Notes under the pieces: generated by a model
Told to the model about the DNA's origin: nothing
Seen by the model: the letters and a program-made list of their open reading frames with translations, nothing else
Database searches by the model: none
Program-made: the position numbers and the translations under genes
Shown: positions 12,834 through 21,432 of the stretch, piece after piece
Position numbering within the stretch: position 1 is the first letter of the stretch
Layout: every line of letters begins with the position of its first letter
DNA from: Mercurialis annua
Taxonomy: Eukaryota > Streptophyta > Magnoliopsida > Malpighiales > Euphorbiaceae
DNA length: 64,000 nucleotides
Direction: 5' to 3'
Assembly: GCF_937616625.2 (NCBI RefSeq)
Contig: NC_065575.1
Span: 29,077,001-29,141,000 of the forward strand

Positions 12834-14378
12834 ATGGCGGACCCAGAATACAAGCGAGGAAGGCGCAAGAGGCAAAAAATGGTGATGAACATATCAGTAA
12901 CTAAACCCATACCCGAGGTCAGTTTCGGCCCAGCCGATGGCAAAGGAATAGACTTTCCTCACCAGGACCCATTGGTAATCTCGTGGTTAATAGAAAATTT
13001 CTGGGTGATGAGACAGTTGATAGACGAAGGAAGCTCAGTCAACCTCATCACAAAGCAGGCATATCTCGGTATAAGATGCTCGGTTCTGAATCTCAAACCT
13101 GTTAAAACTCCTCTTGTCGGTCTAGGAGGAACACCGGTACAAGCAGAAGGGGTGGCGGAACTAACGGTGGAGTTAGGAAAAGACAATGGTTCACCAAAAG
13201 GAGGTTTGATCGGTATCACAAAGAAATTCAAAACACTTTTTATGGTTGTTGACATGCCACTTGCTTACAACGTCATACTCGGTAGACCAATGTTATACAA
13301 CACTGGGGCTACCACATGCATCAAATACTTGTGTATGAAAATACCAACTGAAGGAGTGGTGACAGTTAAAGGAAGGCAAGACATAGCCAAACAATGCTAC
13401 TTGGTATCGACGAGAGGAGTATCAGAAACCCTGGCTATTGAAACAATGGAGATACCAGACTCGGATGAAGGCAAGCTCGAGCCTCACGGAAAGTTAGAAA
13501 AGATTATTCTGACAGGAGTAACACCGAGATCGGTCCAAATAGGCGCCGCACTGCCCAAATCAATAAAACAGGAGATCACCGACATGCTAATCAGAAACAA
13601 GGTGGAATTTGTCAACACATCGGGCGAGATAGAAGGGGTAGACCCGACCATAATATCACATAAACTAAATGTTAACCCGAAGCATAAACCAGTCAAACAG
13701 AAGAAAAGAGCTTTCGCAGTAGACAAACAAATCGCCATCAAAGCCGAGGTAGACAAATTATTAGCAGCAGGTTTCAACGGAAGAGTTTATTACCCGGAGT
13801 GGCTATCAAACGTCGTGCTCATAAAAAAGCCGAATGGAAAATGGAGATTGTGCATACACTTCACCGACCTGAACCGAGCATGCCCCAAGGACAGCTACCC
13901 TTTGCCAAACATTGACCAACTAGTCAACTCAACCAGCGGCTACGGAGTCTACTCGTTCATAGATGCTGCCCAGGGATATCACCAGATCCCAATGCATAAA
14001 GAAGATGAAGTGAAAACAAGCTTTGTAACCGATGGCGGCACATACTGCTACAAACAGATGCCTTTCGGATTAAAAAACGCAAGGGCAACCTATCAACGGC
14101 TAATGAATTTCGTGTTCAAGGACCAGAACGGTCGCAACATGGAAGTTTATGTCGACGACATCATCGTCAAAATCCAAAAAAGTAGAAGACCATACGAAAG
14201 ATCTGGAAGAAGTTTTCATCAAGCTAAAAATGTACAAACTCAAGTTAAACCCGGACAAGTGCGCATTCGGAGTCCCGGCGGGGAAATTCCTCGATTACCT
14301 CATCTCTCAAAAAGGCATCGAAGTAAACCCGGAAAAAACAAAGGCAATCCTAGACATGAAGGCGCCAAAGTCAGCTAA
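12834..14378 (+). pseudogene. pol: E1 pol part 1: aspartic protease and reverse transcriptase
   Basis: This is the same frame as gag. The protease is at about 12990-13330: the active-site region reads LIDEGSSVNLIT and the second landmark is YNVILGRPMLYNTGAT. Reverse transcriptase follows from about 13740: VYYPEWLSNVVLIKKPNGKW, then LNRACPKDSYPLP, the FIDAAQGYHQIP catalytic region, QMPFGLKNARATYQRLM, and the YVDD active site at 14148-14159. Directly after YVDDIIVK the frame is lost by one extra A in the run at 14169-14172, and the residues up to the stop at 14378 are out of frame. Substitutions at normally conserved places (for example CIHFTDLN, where CVDFTDLN is usual) fit a decaying copy. 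The ATG at 12834 is a convenience start; translation would have come through from gag. Confidence 0.93.
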
Positions 14379-15246
14379 AGAAGTTCAAAAGCTCAATGGT
14401 AGAATCACTGCCCTCGGCCGATTCGTATTTAACTCGGCCAAAAGATGTTTCCCATTCTTCAAAATATTAAGAAATGTGAACAAATTTAAATGGACCGAAG
14501 AGTGTCAGCAGTCTTTCGAAGAGCTCAAAAAATTCCTAAGTTCACCACCACTGCTCGGACGACCTGAAACAGGAGAAGTGCTATACCTATACCTGAGTGT
14601 TACTAATGAAACAGTTGCATATGTACTGGTGAAAGAAGAAGCATCCAAGCAAAAGCCGGTATACTACACAAGCAAGGTGCTAAAAGGGCCCGAACTCAGG
14701 TACAACAAGATCGAAAAATTTGCACTCGCGCTAGTCTTAACGGTGGAAAAACTCAAAAGGTACTTTCAAGCCCAAACCGTGACAGTCCGAACAAACCAAC
14801 CCTTGAGAAAAGCGCTGGGAAGACCAGAGACCTCGGGACGATTAATCAACTGGTCAGTTCTGATAGGATCGTTTGACATCAAATATGAACCGAGAACAGC
14901 AATGAAAGCTCAAGTCTTAGCAGATTTTGTAGCCGAGACAACGACACATGATCAACCAAGCGAGATAGACAAAGGTGTGATCAGCTGGACATTACAAGTA
15001 GATGGAGCATCAAACACAGAAGGAGCAGGGGTAGGCATGATATTAAGAGGGCCACATAAGGTCAAAATGCAAAGCTTAATCCACCTAAATTTTCCAGCAA
15101 CCAACAACTCGGCCGATTACGAGGCACTGATCGGAGGATTAAGAATGGCGACAGTGGTCAAAACCGAATACATCAAAATTCAGAGCGACTTTCAACTAGT
15201 CGTTAACCAAGTACTGGAATATTTGAGGTCAAAGATCCAGAATTGA
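14149..15246 (+). pseudogene. pol: E1 pol part 2: RT thumb, RNase H and second RNase H
   Basis: Readable pol continues here, shifted by one base relative to part 1. After the RT thumb (KLKMYKLKLNPDKCAFGV) comes the standard gypsy RNase H at about 14575-14940 (VYYTSKVLKGPELRYNKIEK). Two of its usual acidic sites look lost: YLYLSVT lacks the first Asp and VRTNQPL stands where TDH-type sequence is expected. A second RNase H then starts near 14985: WTLQVDGAS, then ATNNSADYEALIGGL, then IQSDFQLVVNQV, with the Asp, Glu and Asp in place. This pairing of a degenerate tether and an additional archaeal-like RNase H is characteristic of the Tat lineage. The frame breaks at about 15220-15227 (net loss of one base) and readable sequence returns to the original frame. 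Confidence 0.92.
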
Positions 15247-15311
15247 AGAAATATGTAGACTGAGTTAAAGAGCTACTCACCAAAATTACCGAAGAAGGCG
15301 GAAAATGGGAA
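15247..15311 (+). other. Linker of second RNase H to integrase, with stop
   Basis: In the frame of the integrase part, readable protein runs from 15228 (VKDPELKKYVD), through an in-frame TGA at 15261-15263, then VKELLTKITEEGGKWELEQ into part 3. It carries the C-terminal half of the second RNase H, whose last catalytic Asp is in EADTLAKAG just downstream. Confidence 0.8.
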
Positions 15312-16703
15312 TTGGAACAAATACCCAGAGAAGAGAACACGGAGGCAGACACATTGGCAAAAGCTGGGGCAGCCAAAGAAACAACACCAGGCATACCATA
15401 CTCGGTCCAAAACTTCAGCAGTATCCAAAACCCCGAAGCAACATTCCTCATCAACCTATTAGACCAATGGATGGAGCACATCATATCATACATAACAAAC
15501 GGAAGTCTGCCCGAGGATAAAAAGGAGGCAAGAAAAGTAAGGCGCAGAGCCCCACACTTCTCTTACCGAGACGGCACACTATACAGAAAATCATTCTCGC
15601 ACCCATGGTCCAGATGCCTCACAGTGGAAGAGGGGAAATACGTCTTAGCCGAGATACACAAAGGCACGTGTGGAAGACACATCTCACATCTGGCACTGTG
15701 TCGTAAAGCCGTATTACAAGGGTACTACTTGCCGACACTAGCACAAGACGCAGTAAACCTGGTACAAAAATGCGAGAAATGTCAGTATCACCAGAACGTA
15801 CACCATCAACCAACAGCTGAACATAATCCGATAGTAAGTCTCTGGCCATTCAGCATGTGGGGAATAGACATCGTCGGCCCGTTCCCAACAGAAAGCGGGC
15901 AGAGAAAATTCTTGATAGTAGCAGTTGACCACTTCTCAAAATGGGTAGAAGCCGAAGCTGTCTCCACCATAATAGCAGCACGAGTGCGAAGCTTTGTCCG
16001 AAAAGAAATCATCTGTCGTTTCGGAATCTCAAGAGTCATCATAACCGACAACGGGAAGCAATTCGACAACAAAAACTTCAGAGAATTCTGCACTGAAAAA
16101 AGAATTGACCTAAGGTTCACCTCAGTCACCCACCCCCAGAGCAATGGGATGACCGAAGTAACCAACCGAACCATCGTCAGTGGTTTGAAGAAGCGGCTAG
16201 ACGAGGCAAAAGGTCGATGGGCCGACGAGCTACACAGTGTCCTATGGTCGTACAGAACCACGCCAAAAGCTGGCACAGGAAGGACCCCATATAGCCTAAC
16301 CTACGGTTGTGAAGCAATGGTTCCAGTAGAGATAGACATGCCCACCATTAGAGTTCAATACTTCGATGAGCAACAAAATGAAGAAAGCACCAAACTCTGC
16401 CTCAACCTGCTGGAAGAAAGAAGAGAACAAGCCTTACTGGACATAGAAATATACAAGCAGAGGATGGCAACATACCATAACAAGAGGGTTAAACCTCTAA
16501 CATTTGAAGTCGGAGATCTAGTGCTACGAAGAGCCGACATAGCAAGAGGTAATGCAGGAGTATCCAAACTCGGAGCAAACTGGGAAGGACCTTACCAAGT
16601 AAAGAAAGTGGGAAAAGGAAGAGCCTATTACTTAACATATCTATCAGGTCGAGACTTACCAAGAACCTGCAATGCCAGAGTTCTCACAAAATTTTATCAG
16701 TAG
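15312..16703 (+). pseudogene. pol: E1 pol part 3: integrase
   Basis: Integrase inserts the cDNA into the genome. The open stretch begins with the end of the second RNase H (REENTEADTLAKAGAAKE). The zinc-binding HHCC region is at about 15657-15790: His in EIHKG, His in GRHISH, then KCEKCQ. The catalytic core has Asp at 15867 (GIDIVGPF), Asp at 16047 (IITDNGKQF) and Glu at 16155 (MTEVTNRT), with 35 residues between the last two, so the D,D35E triad is intact. The C-terminal region contains LGANWEGPYQVKKV and RTCNARVLTKFYQ and ends in TAG at 16703. No stop interrupts these 463 codons, making this the best preserved piece of E1. No chromodomain is visible, as expected for Tat rather than chromovirus elements. 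Confidence 0.94.
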
Positions 16704-16730
16704 ACAACATTCAGGTTAATCGAGTCAGTC

Positions 16731-16794
16731 AGGGGTTTTTTCACTTGCATTTGTGCCAAAGTTGGTTGTAAGCAAAAATGCAAGTTTTTCCCCT
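16731..16794 (+). promoter_or_regulatory. Hairpin just after the integrase stop
   Basis: ACTTGCATTT (16743-16752) is the exact reverse complement of AAATGCAAGT (16776-16785), and an outer AGGGG/CCCCT pair closes it. It lies 28 bp after the pol stop codon. A CAATAAAAG follows at about 16798. It could be an RNA structure in the 3' UTR; function is unknown. Confidence 0.6.
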
Positions 16795-16854
16795 ATCAAT
16801 AAAAGCAAAAACAAAAAAGAAAGCAAAGTATCAAACATAGACAAACTAACACTA

Positions 16855-17570
16855 TTCGAAGCAATAGCTTAAAACCAAGTTAAGCCATAGCTTAACACAG
16901 TTCATACTAATAGCTTAAAACCGAATTAAGCTATAGCTTAACACTATTCTAAGCAATAGCTTAAAACCTAGATAAGCCATAGCTTAACATAATCTGAAGC
17001 AATAGCTTCAAACCGAGTTAAGCCATAGCTTAACACAATTCAAAGCAATAGCTTCCAACCGATTTAAAGCCATAGCTTAACACGGCTCCAAGCAATAGCT
17101 TAAAACCGAGATAAGCCATAGCTTAACATAATTCGAAGCAATAGCTTCAAACCGAGTTAAGCCATAGCTTAACACAATTCAAAGCAATAGCTTCCAACCG
17201 ATTTAAAGCCATAGCTTAACACGGCTCCAAGCAATAGCTTAAAACCGAGATAAGCCATAGCTTAACATAATTCGAAGCAATAGCTTCAAACCGAGTTAAG
17301 CCATAGCTTAACACAATTCAAAGCAATAGCTTCCAACCGAGTTAAAGCCATAGCTTAACACGGCTCCAAACAATAGCTTAAAACCGACATAAGCCATAGC
17401 TTAACATAATTCGAAGCAATAGCTTCAAACCAAGTTAAGCCATAGCTTAACACAATTCAAAGCAATAGCTTCAAACCTAGTTAAAGCCATAGCTTAACCC
17501 AGCTCTAAGTAATAGCTTAAAACCGAAATAAGCTACAGCTTAACACGGTTAAAAGCAAAGGCGTAAAACC
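16855..17570 (+). repeat. Minisatellite in the E1 3' UTR (46-bp units, 139-bp higher order)
   Basis: About fifteen units of 46-47 bp built around AGCAATAGCTTAAAACCGAG and AAGCCATAGCTTAACA. A three-unit higher-order block repeats with an exact 139-bp period: the TAACATAAT variant occurs at 16985, 17124, 17263 and 17402. Variants CAATTC, CGGCTCC and AATTCG alternate between units. The array is unrelated in sequence to the 60-bp satellite. Tandem repeats in this position are a known property of Tat/Ogre-type elements and can seed new satellites. Confidence 0.95.
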
Positions 17571-17742
17571 GAGTACGGCCTTAACCCATTATAATTAAAA
17601 CAATCGTTTAAAGCCGATTTAAATCATGGGGCCGAAATAAACAAAAATAAAGCACAAATCAACAAAAATTAAAACACATGACAGGAATAAGATAACCGAT
17701 ATATTACTTAGCCAAAAATTCTTTACAAAATACACTGGAAAT
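17571..17742. other. E1 spacer between minisatellite and antisense gene
   Basis: AT-rich sequence with no recognised motif. It would hold the 3' UTR of the antisense gene on the minus strand. No convincing AATAAA signal is seen on that strand. Confidence 0.5.
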
Positions 17743-18630
17743 CTAGTCTATCACAGCATTGCTAACATGCTCGGGAACTGACAAACTAGCCCCAGATGAA
17801 GTACCATCATTCTCACTCAAGCCCGCCTCCTCATAATGCCGGACTTCCAATAACAAAGTCGGAGACGAGGCAGCAACGGCGTCACCCTCTTTCGGAGTAG
17901 TAGCACCGGACACCTCAATCCTGGCATCACTGACCTTTTCGGTCACAACACCATCAGCACCTTGAGCCAACAAACCATCCTTCGAAGGAGCAACAGAATC
18001 TTCAAGCTCTCTCCTCAACTCAGCGGCAAAATCTTCGGCATATCGCTCGGAAGCAACCACCTCATTCGCCTTGGAAAGTTCCCGCTTGGCTTGAATCGTC
18101 TGATACATGCCTTCCATATCAAGATATAAACAGATCGGATCAACATCAGCTCGGAGAAGTGGCCCGACATGCTCCTTAAGATCATCTTCCATAACATCGG
18201 TCAGGTAGGTAAACTCCCTCAGCAAATCATCCCGCTGAGTCTCTACCACCTTAGTCGTGTCATCAAGAATGTCATGCAATCGCATATAACTTTGATGATG
18301 CCCTTCGATAGTATTTTGAAAGTCAGCTTTTTCTTTATCAAACTTCTCGGTCAGCTGCACACGAAGCTCCTCTTTTTCTTTGTCAAAAGCAGTCTTTGCA
18401 AGAGCAAGCTCGTCCCGTTCCTTGACCAAAATGGATATCTCCTCATTCAGCTTCTCGATATTGGCATTAAACTTCTATGTATTGCTCGCCAAGACCGATT
18501 CAACATTGGCCCTTTGAAGCTGCTCTTTCTCCAGGTCAGCAAGAGTAGTGGTCAATTTCTCCCTATCTTCCGAAGCCTGAGCAGCCAAATCTTCTTGGAA
18601 GGACCGATCTCCCAATAAATGGTTAATCAG

Positions 18631-18725
18631 CTAAGAAAAAAAAAGGGAGGAAACATAAAACAAATAAAACTTAGCCAAAGTTAACGAAAGAAACACAAAA
18701 AAGACAATAACCGAGTAAAACAAAC
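18631..18725 (-). other. aORF intron 2
   Basis: This 95-bp minus-strand intron has donor CAG/GTTTGT and acceptor TTTTTCTTAG/CTGATT with a long pyrimidine tract. Flanking codons join in phase 0 and restore the coiled-coil frame. Confidence 0.8.
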
Positions 18726-19294
18726 CTGGAAGGACAAAGAGACACTAGTGTCAAGGAAGTCTTTTTGTGGAGTAGCCGAGATAGCTTCTCGATCTCGAGG
18801 AAGAGACACCATTTTCCCCAAAAAGACAGAGGTCGTCAGCGAGTCAACAATATCCTCCATGGATTTAGACTTCAGGAAACGAGCAAGAATCTAAGGAGTC
18901 AATTTCACCTCTTCAGCATCAACACGGGTAACTCCCAAATCACCCGTCTTAGCCTTCTTTAAAGGAAGCGACAAATTCTTGTCCATCCCGGACACAGCAA
19001 AGGTAGAGGCCTCCAACCCCACAACCACATCTGAACCGCCAGGGAGAGTAGTGGCACCCTTCACTTCGGCGGTAGAACAAGGAACTTTACCCTTATCCAA
19101 ATTCTTCCGCTTAACAGGTTTAACCGAGGGAAGCACAGTTGATAAAGGCTTAGCAGGGGTTATAACAGGAAGACCCGAAGCAGCCTTCTCCCCAGAGGTT
19201 TTTGCGGCAACCTTAACATCAGCAGAAGACCCTTTCTTAACGGTAGCACCATCGCCCTTTCGCCGAGCAGCGTTAAAGGCAGCCATATTAAACA

Positions 19295-19384
19295 CTATAA
19301 GAAACAAAAAAAAACCCGATAAGAAAAAAAAAACAAGATAACACAAAAATTCAAAATAAAAAATAAGCAAAGACCGAGAACAAC
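19295..19384 (-). other. aORF intron 1
   Basis: This 90-bp minus-strand intron has donor GAAG/GTTGTT and acceptor TTTCTTATAG/TGTTTAATATGG. The retained sequence would also be open because 90 is a multiple of three. It would insert a very hydrophobic Phe/Leu-rich stretch, typical of a T-rich plant intron read through. Confidence 0.7.
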
Positions 19385-20276
19385 CTTCTCGCTTCGGGTC
19401 AAACTTAACAATAGGCAGTTTCGGTATAAGAGAATAAGTATTTATTGGACCAGTCGTCTTCAAAACGTTCTAGAGAAGTCTATGGTTCTCATTACCAGCA
19501 GCATCCCGCCTCAATAGAGTCACGGGAAAAGTACACAACCACTATTAAGGCAGGCCAGCGAAGGCAGTAGGATGGTAAATCTGAAACCAGTCTTCCCTAA
19601 ACCTCTTAACCGAGGCAGACACTTTCTCTATAACATGCCTAGGTTCCGACTTAAGAATTTTGAAAGAAGAAAAGTCATAAGCACCGCCAAAGATAAGGCC
19701 ATAAATACTGGCAAAGAACTCTACCGAGAAAGGAATTTTACGCCGTCTACATAGCCGACGAAGACATAGGAAATGCCTAATACCATTCGGGTGGAACTGA
19801 CTAAGAGGCATATTATAAATCTTTAGAAAAGCCACAAAGTCGGATTGTAGAGGAATGCGAACACCCGAATGAAGGTGTTCTACGCTTACTACTATATAAT
19901 CCGGTTCGGCCGGAGTGTTTATGGTTAGACCAGGAGGGGACAGTTCAAACCGATACCCCTCACGTAAGTTTATTTGAGAAAGAAGATAATCTAAATACCC
20001 TTGGTTCAACTCGGTAAACGCGTTCTCCATCCTAATTCTCCGAGACTCAACTGTTTTGCTACTCCTAGGTCTAATTCGTCTCGGTTTAACAAAAGAGGTT
20101 GCTTCTGAACAACCTACTTCCTCTACTTTACGAGGAACATCAACATACCGTCCCTTAGCCGAGCCAGACAGCTCGGCCTCCGATTTATCACCTCCAGAGG
20201 TACATCCGTTCGAGTTACCCTCTCCATCATCATAAACGTCTACAAAATCGTTCTGGGAATCCTCCTCAGAAGACAT

Positions 20277-20536
20277 TATTCAACCGAAACAAAAAAAACA
20301 AAATCAAAAGATCAAACTACCCACCTATTCTAACCCAGAAGATGAACGCTCAAGAAACACGAAGAACAAACAAAAAAGATGAAGAAATAACAATAAATAA
20401 GATCAAAACTAAGGAAAAGAATCAACTTACTGATGAATATCTTCGAAAGTGGAAAGGTAGGCACCAACAAGACAAACGAAAGAGAAACGAGAGCAAAGAA
20501 AGGAAAAAGAAAACTAAACAAAGGAAAAAATAAGGG
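20277..20536 (-). other. aORF 5' leader region
   Basis: This is the minus-strand stretch between the candidate TATA box and the aORF start codon. It is pyrimidine-rich on the minus strand. Open frames on both strands here are low-complexity (Lys-rich or Phe/Leu-rich) and not regarded as genes. Confidence 0.5.
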
Positions 20537-20637
20537 TTTTTATAGGAACCGAAGCAAGGCAACTGAAACGACGCCTCAATAAATGTGCTAGTGGATACCA
20601 GATGTCAAACGATAGCATTAAAGGGAAGACACGTGTC
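20537..20637 (-). promoter_or_regulatory. Candidate promoter of the antisense gene
   Basis: On the minus strand, TATAAAAACC (TATA box at 20544-20537) lies about 260 bp upstream of the aORF start. The perfect palindrome GACACGTGTC, a G-box core, is at 20628-20637, about 85 bp upstream of the TATA box. The order and spacing are normal for a plant promoter. Activity is inferred. Confidence 0.6.
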
Positions 20638-20775
20638 AAGTAAGCGTGTTGGGTAAGAAAACAAACCAAAAGGCACCAAAAGACGACCTAGCAAGCTTAC
20701 AACCGACCAAGATCAAAACCAAGCAAGCAGAAATACCAAACACAACCACACTCGGACATAAATATCCGAACAGAC
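20638..20775. other. E1 region before the PPT
   Basis: About 140 bp between the candidate antisense promoter and the purine tract. Nothing recognisable beyond A/C-rich sequence. Confidence 0.4.
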
Positions 20776-20784
20776 AAGGGGGGA
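20776..20784 (+). other. E1 polypurine tract
   Basis: AAGGGGGGA, separated by CTTG from the TG that starts the 3' LTR. It would prime plus-strand DNA synthesis. Confidence 0.85.
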
Positions 20785-20788
20785 CTTG

Positions 20789-21427
20789 TGATAACAACAT
20801 AGATGAACAATCTCTGAATAGGACATAAACCGGGTAAGGCGAACCATAAAACCACCCCAACTGGCCGACCAAGGTACATAAACAACACCATCTCGTCCCA
20901 ACCGAGCATGACATACTGCATAACCATCTCGGGCAAGCCGAACAGAACACACAGCGAGCAGCATACACGGGAATACTATCTCGCTTTCACCGAACAACAT
21001 ATATGGGAATACTATCTCGGTTTCACCGAACAACATACATGGAAATACCATCTCGGTCTCACCCGAGTTCACCTTTCACTGAGTACAACGACAAAATCTG
21101 TTAGAACGTACCCTGACATTCCAGACAATATCTGCATAGACAAAGAGAATAAAAACAGGTCTGTCGGCCCAGACAAAGAGGAACAAAAGACATAGTATGA
21201 AAGGCTAAGAAAAAGTAGGTAAGAAGGTTAATTCTCTTTTTTCTCTCAACTCATTACTCATTTTCACTTCTTATTCTTTCTCTCACTAAACATCTACTAA
21301 CTAGACCGTCGGAGTGGTTTGCCGGAATCCCCTTATTGCATCCTTCTTACGGTTGTGTTGTGCCTTTCAGGAACGGTCTTGAAGCTTCGCCCAGATCAGA
21401 GTGTCGCCGCCATTTCACAAGTTATCA
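20789..21427 (+). repeat. E1 3' LTR
   Basis: This 639-bp LTR begins TGATAACAAC and ends GTTATCA, giving intact TGATAA/TTATCA terminal inverted repeats. It is the same length as the 5' LTR with only substitutions between them. The 36-bp tandem repeat is kept (20969-21064), but the TATA box is changed to TATGAAA at 21196-21202. Confidence 0.95.
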
Positions 21428-21432
21428 GTTTC
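21428..21432. repeat. Target-site duplication of E1, right copy
   Basis: GTTTC, matching 10307-10311. Satellite sequence resumes at once (GTTTCGTAACG). Confidence 0.9.

Larger units (their letters stand above)
17743..20276 (-). pseudogene. E1 antisense ORF (aORF), three exons, inactivated
   Basis: This gene runs opposite to gag-pol. The minus strand gives one continuous frame in three exons: 20276-19385, 19294-18726 and 18630-17743, totalling 783 codons. Exon 1 starts MSSEEDSQNDFVDVYDDGEG, has a basic stretch (KPRRIRPRSSK), then HLHSGVRIPLQSDFVAFLK and FHPNGIRHFLCLRRLCRR. This pattern fits the 'putative gypsy type transposon' domain found in Tat antisense ORFs and plant proteins. Exon 2 is Lys/Ala/Ser-rich. 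Exon 3 is rich in Glu/Lys/Leu and predicted coiled coil (KERDELALAKTAFDKEKEEL). Both introns have GT-AG ends and keep the frame. Five in-frame stops break it: 19547-19545, 19544-19542, 19472-19470, 18893-18891 and 18477-18475. The protein's function is unknown. The family call rests on pattern recognition, not a search. Confidence 0.85.
10312..21427 (+). mobile_element. E1: Ty3/gypsy LTR retrotransposon, Tat lineage, decayed
   Basis: This 11.1-kb element is structurally complete. Identical-length LTRs (639 bp) end in TTATCA, a PBS follows the left LTR and a purine tract precedes the right one, with 5-bp duplications outside. The gene order is gag, protease, reverse transcriptase, RNase H, second RNase H, integrase, then a tandem-repeat 3' UTR and an antisense gene. 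The second RNase H, the gag C-x2-H-x4-H-x4-C knuckle and the antisense ORF are marks of the plant Tat group (Retand/Ogre/Tat-like). The LTRs differ at about 34 of 639 positions by hand count, roughly 5%. With the commonly used plant rate of 1.3e-8 per site per year this suggests an insertion around two million years ago. All reading frames carry stops or shifts, so the copy cannot be autonomous. Confidence 0.96.

Noticed and set aside
15619..16567. Minus-strand frames opposite integrase
   Set aside because: They overlap a clearly conserved integrase on the plus strand with an intact D,D35E triad.
18169..18618. Plus-strand frames opposite the antisense gene (also 18979-19341)
   Set aside because: They are complements of the coiled-coil and Lys/Ala-rich exons and have no independent features.
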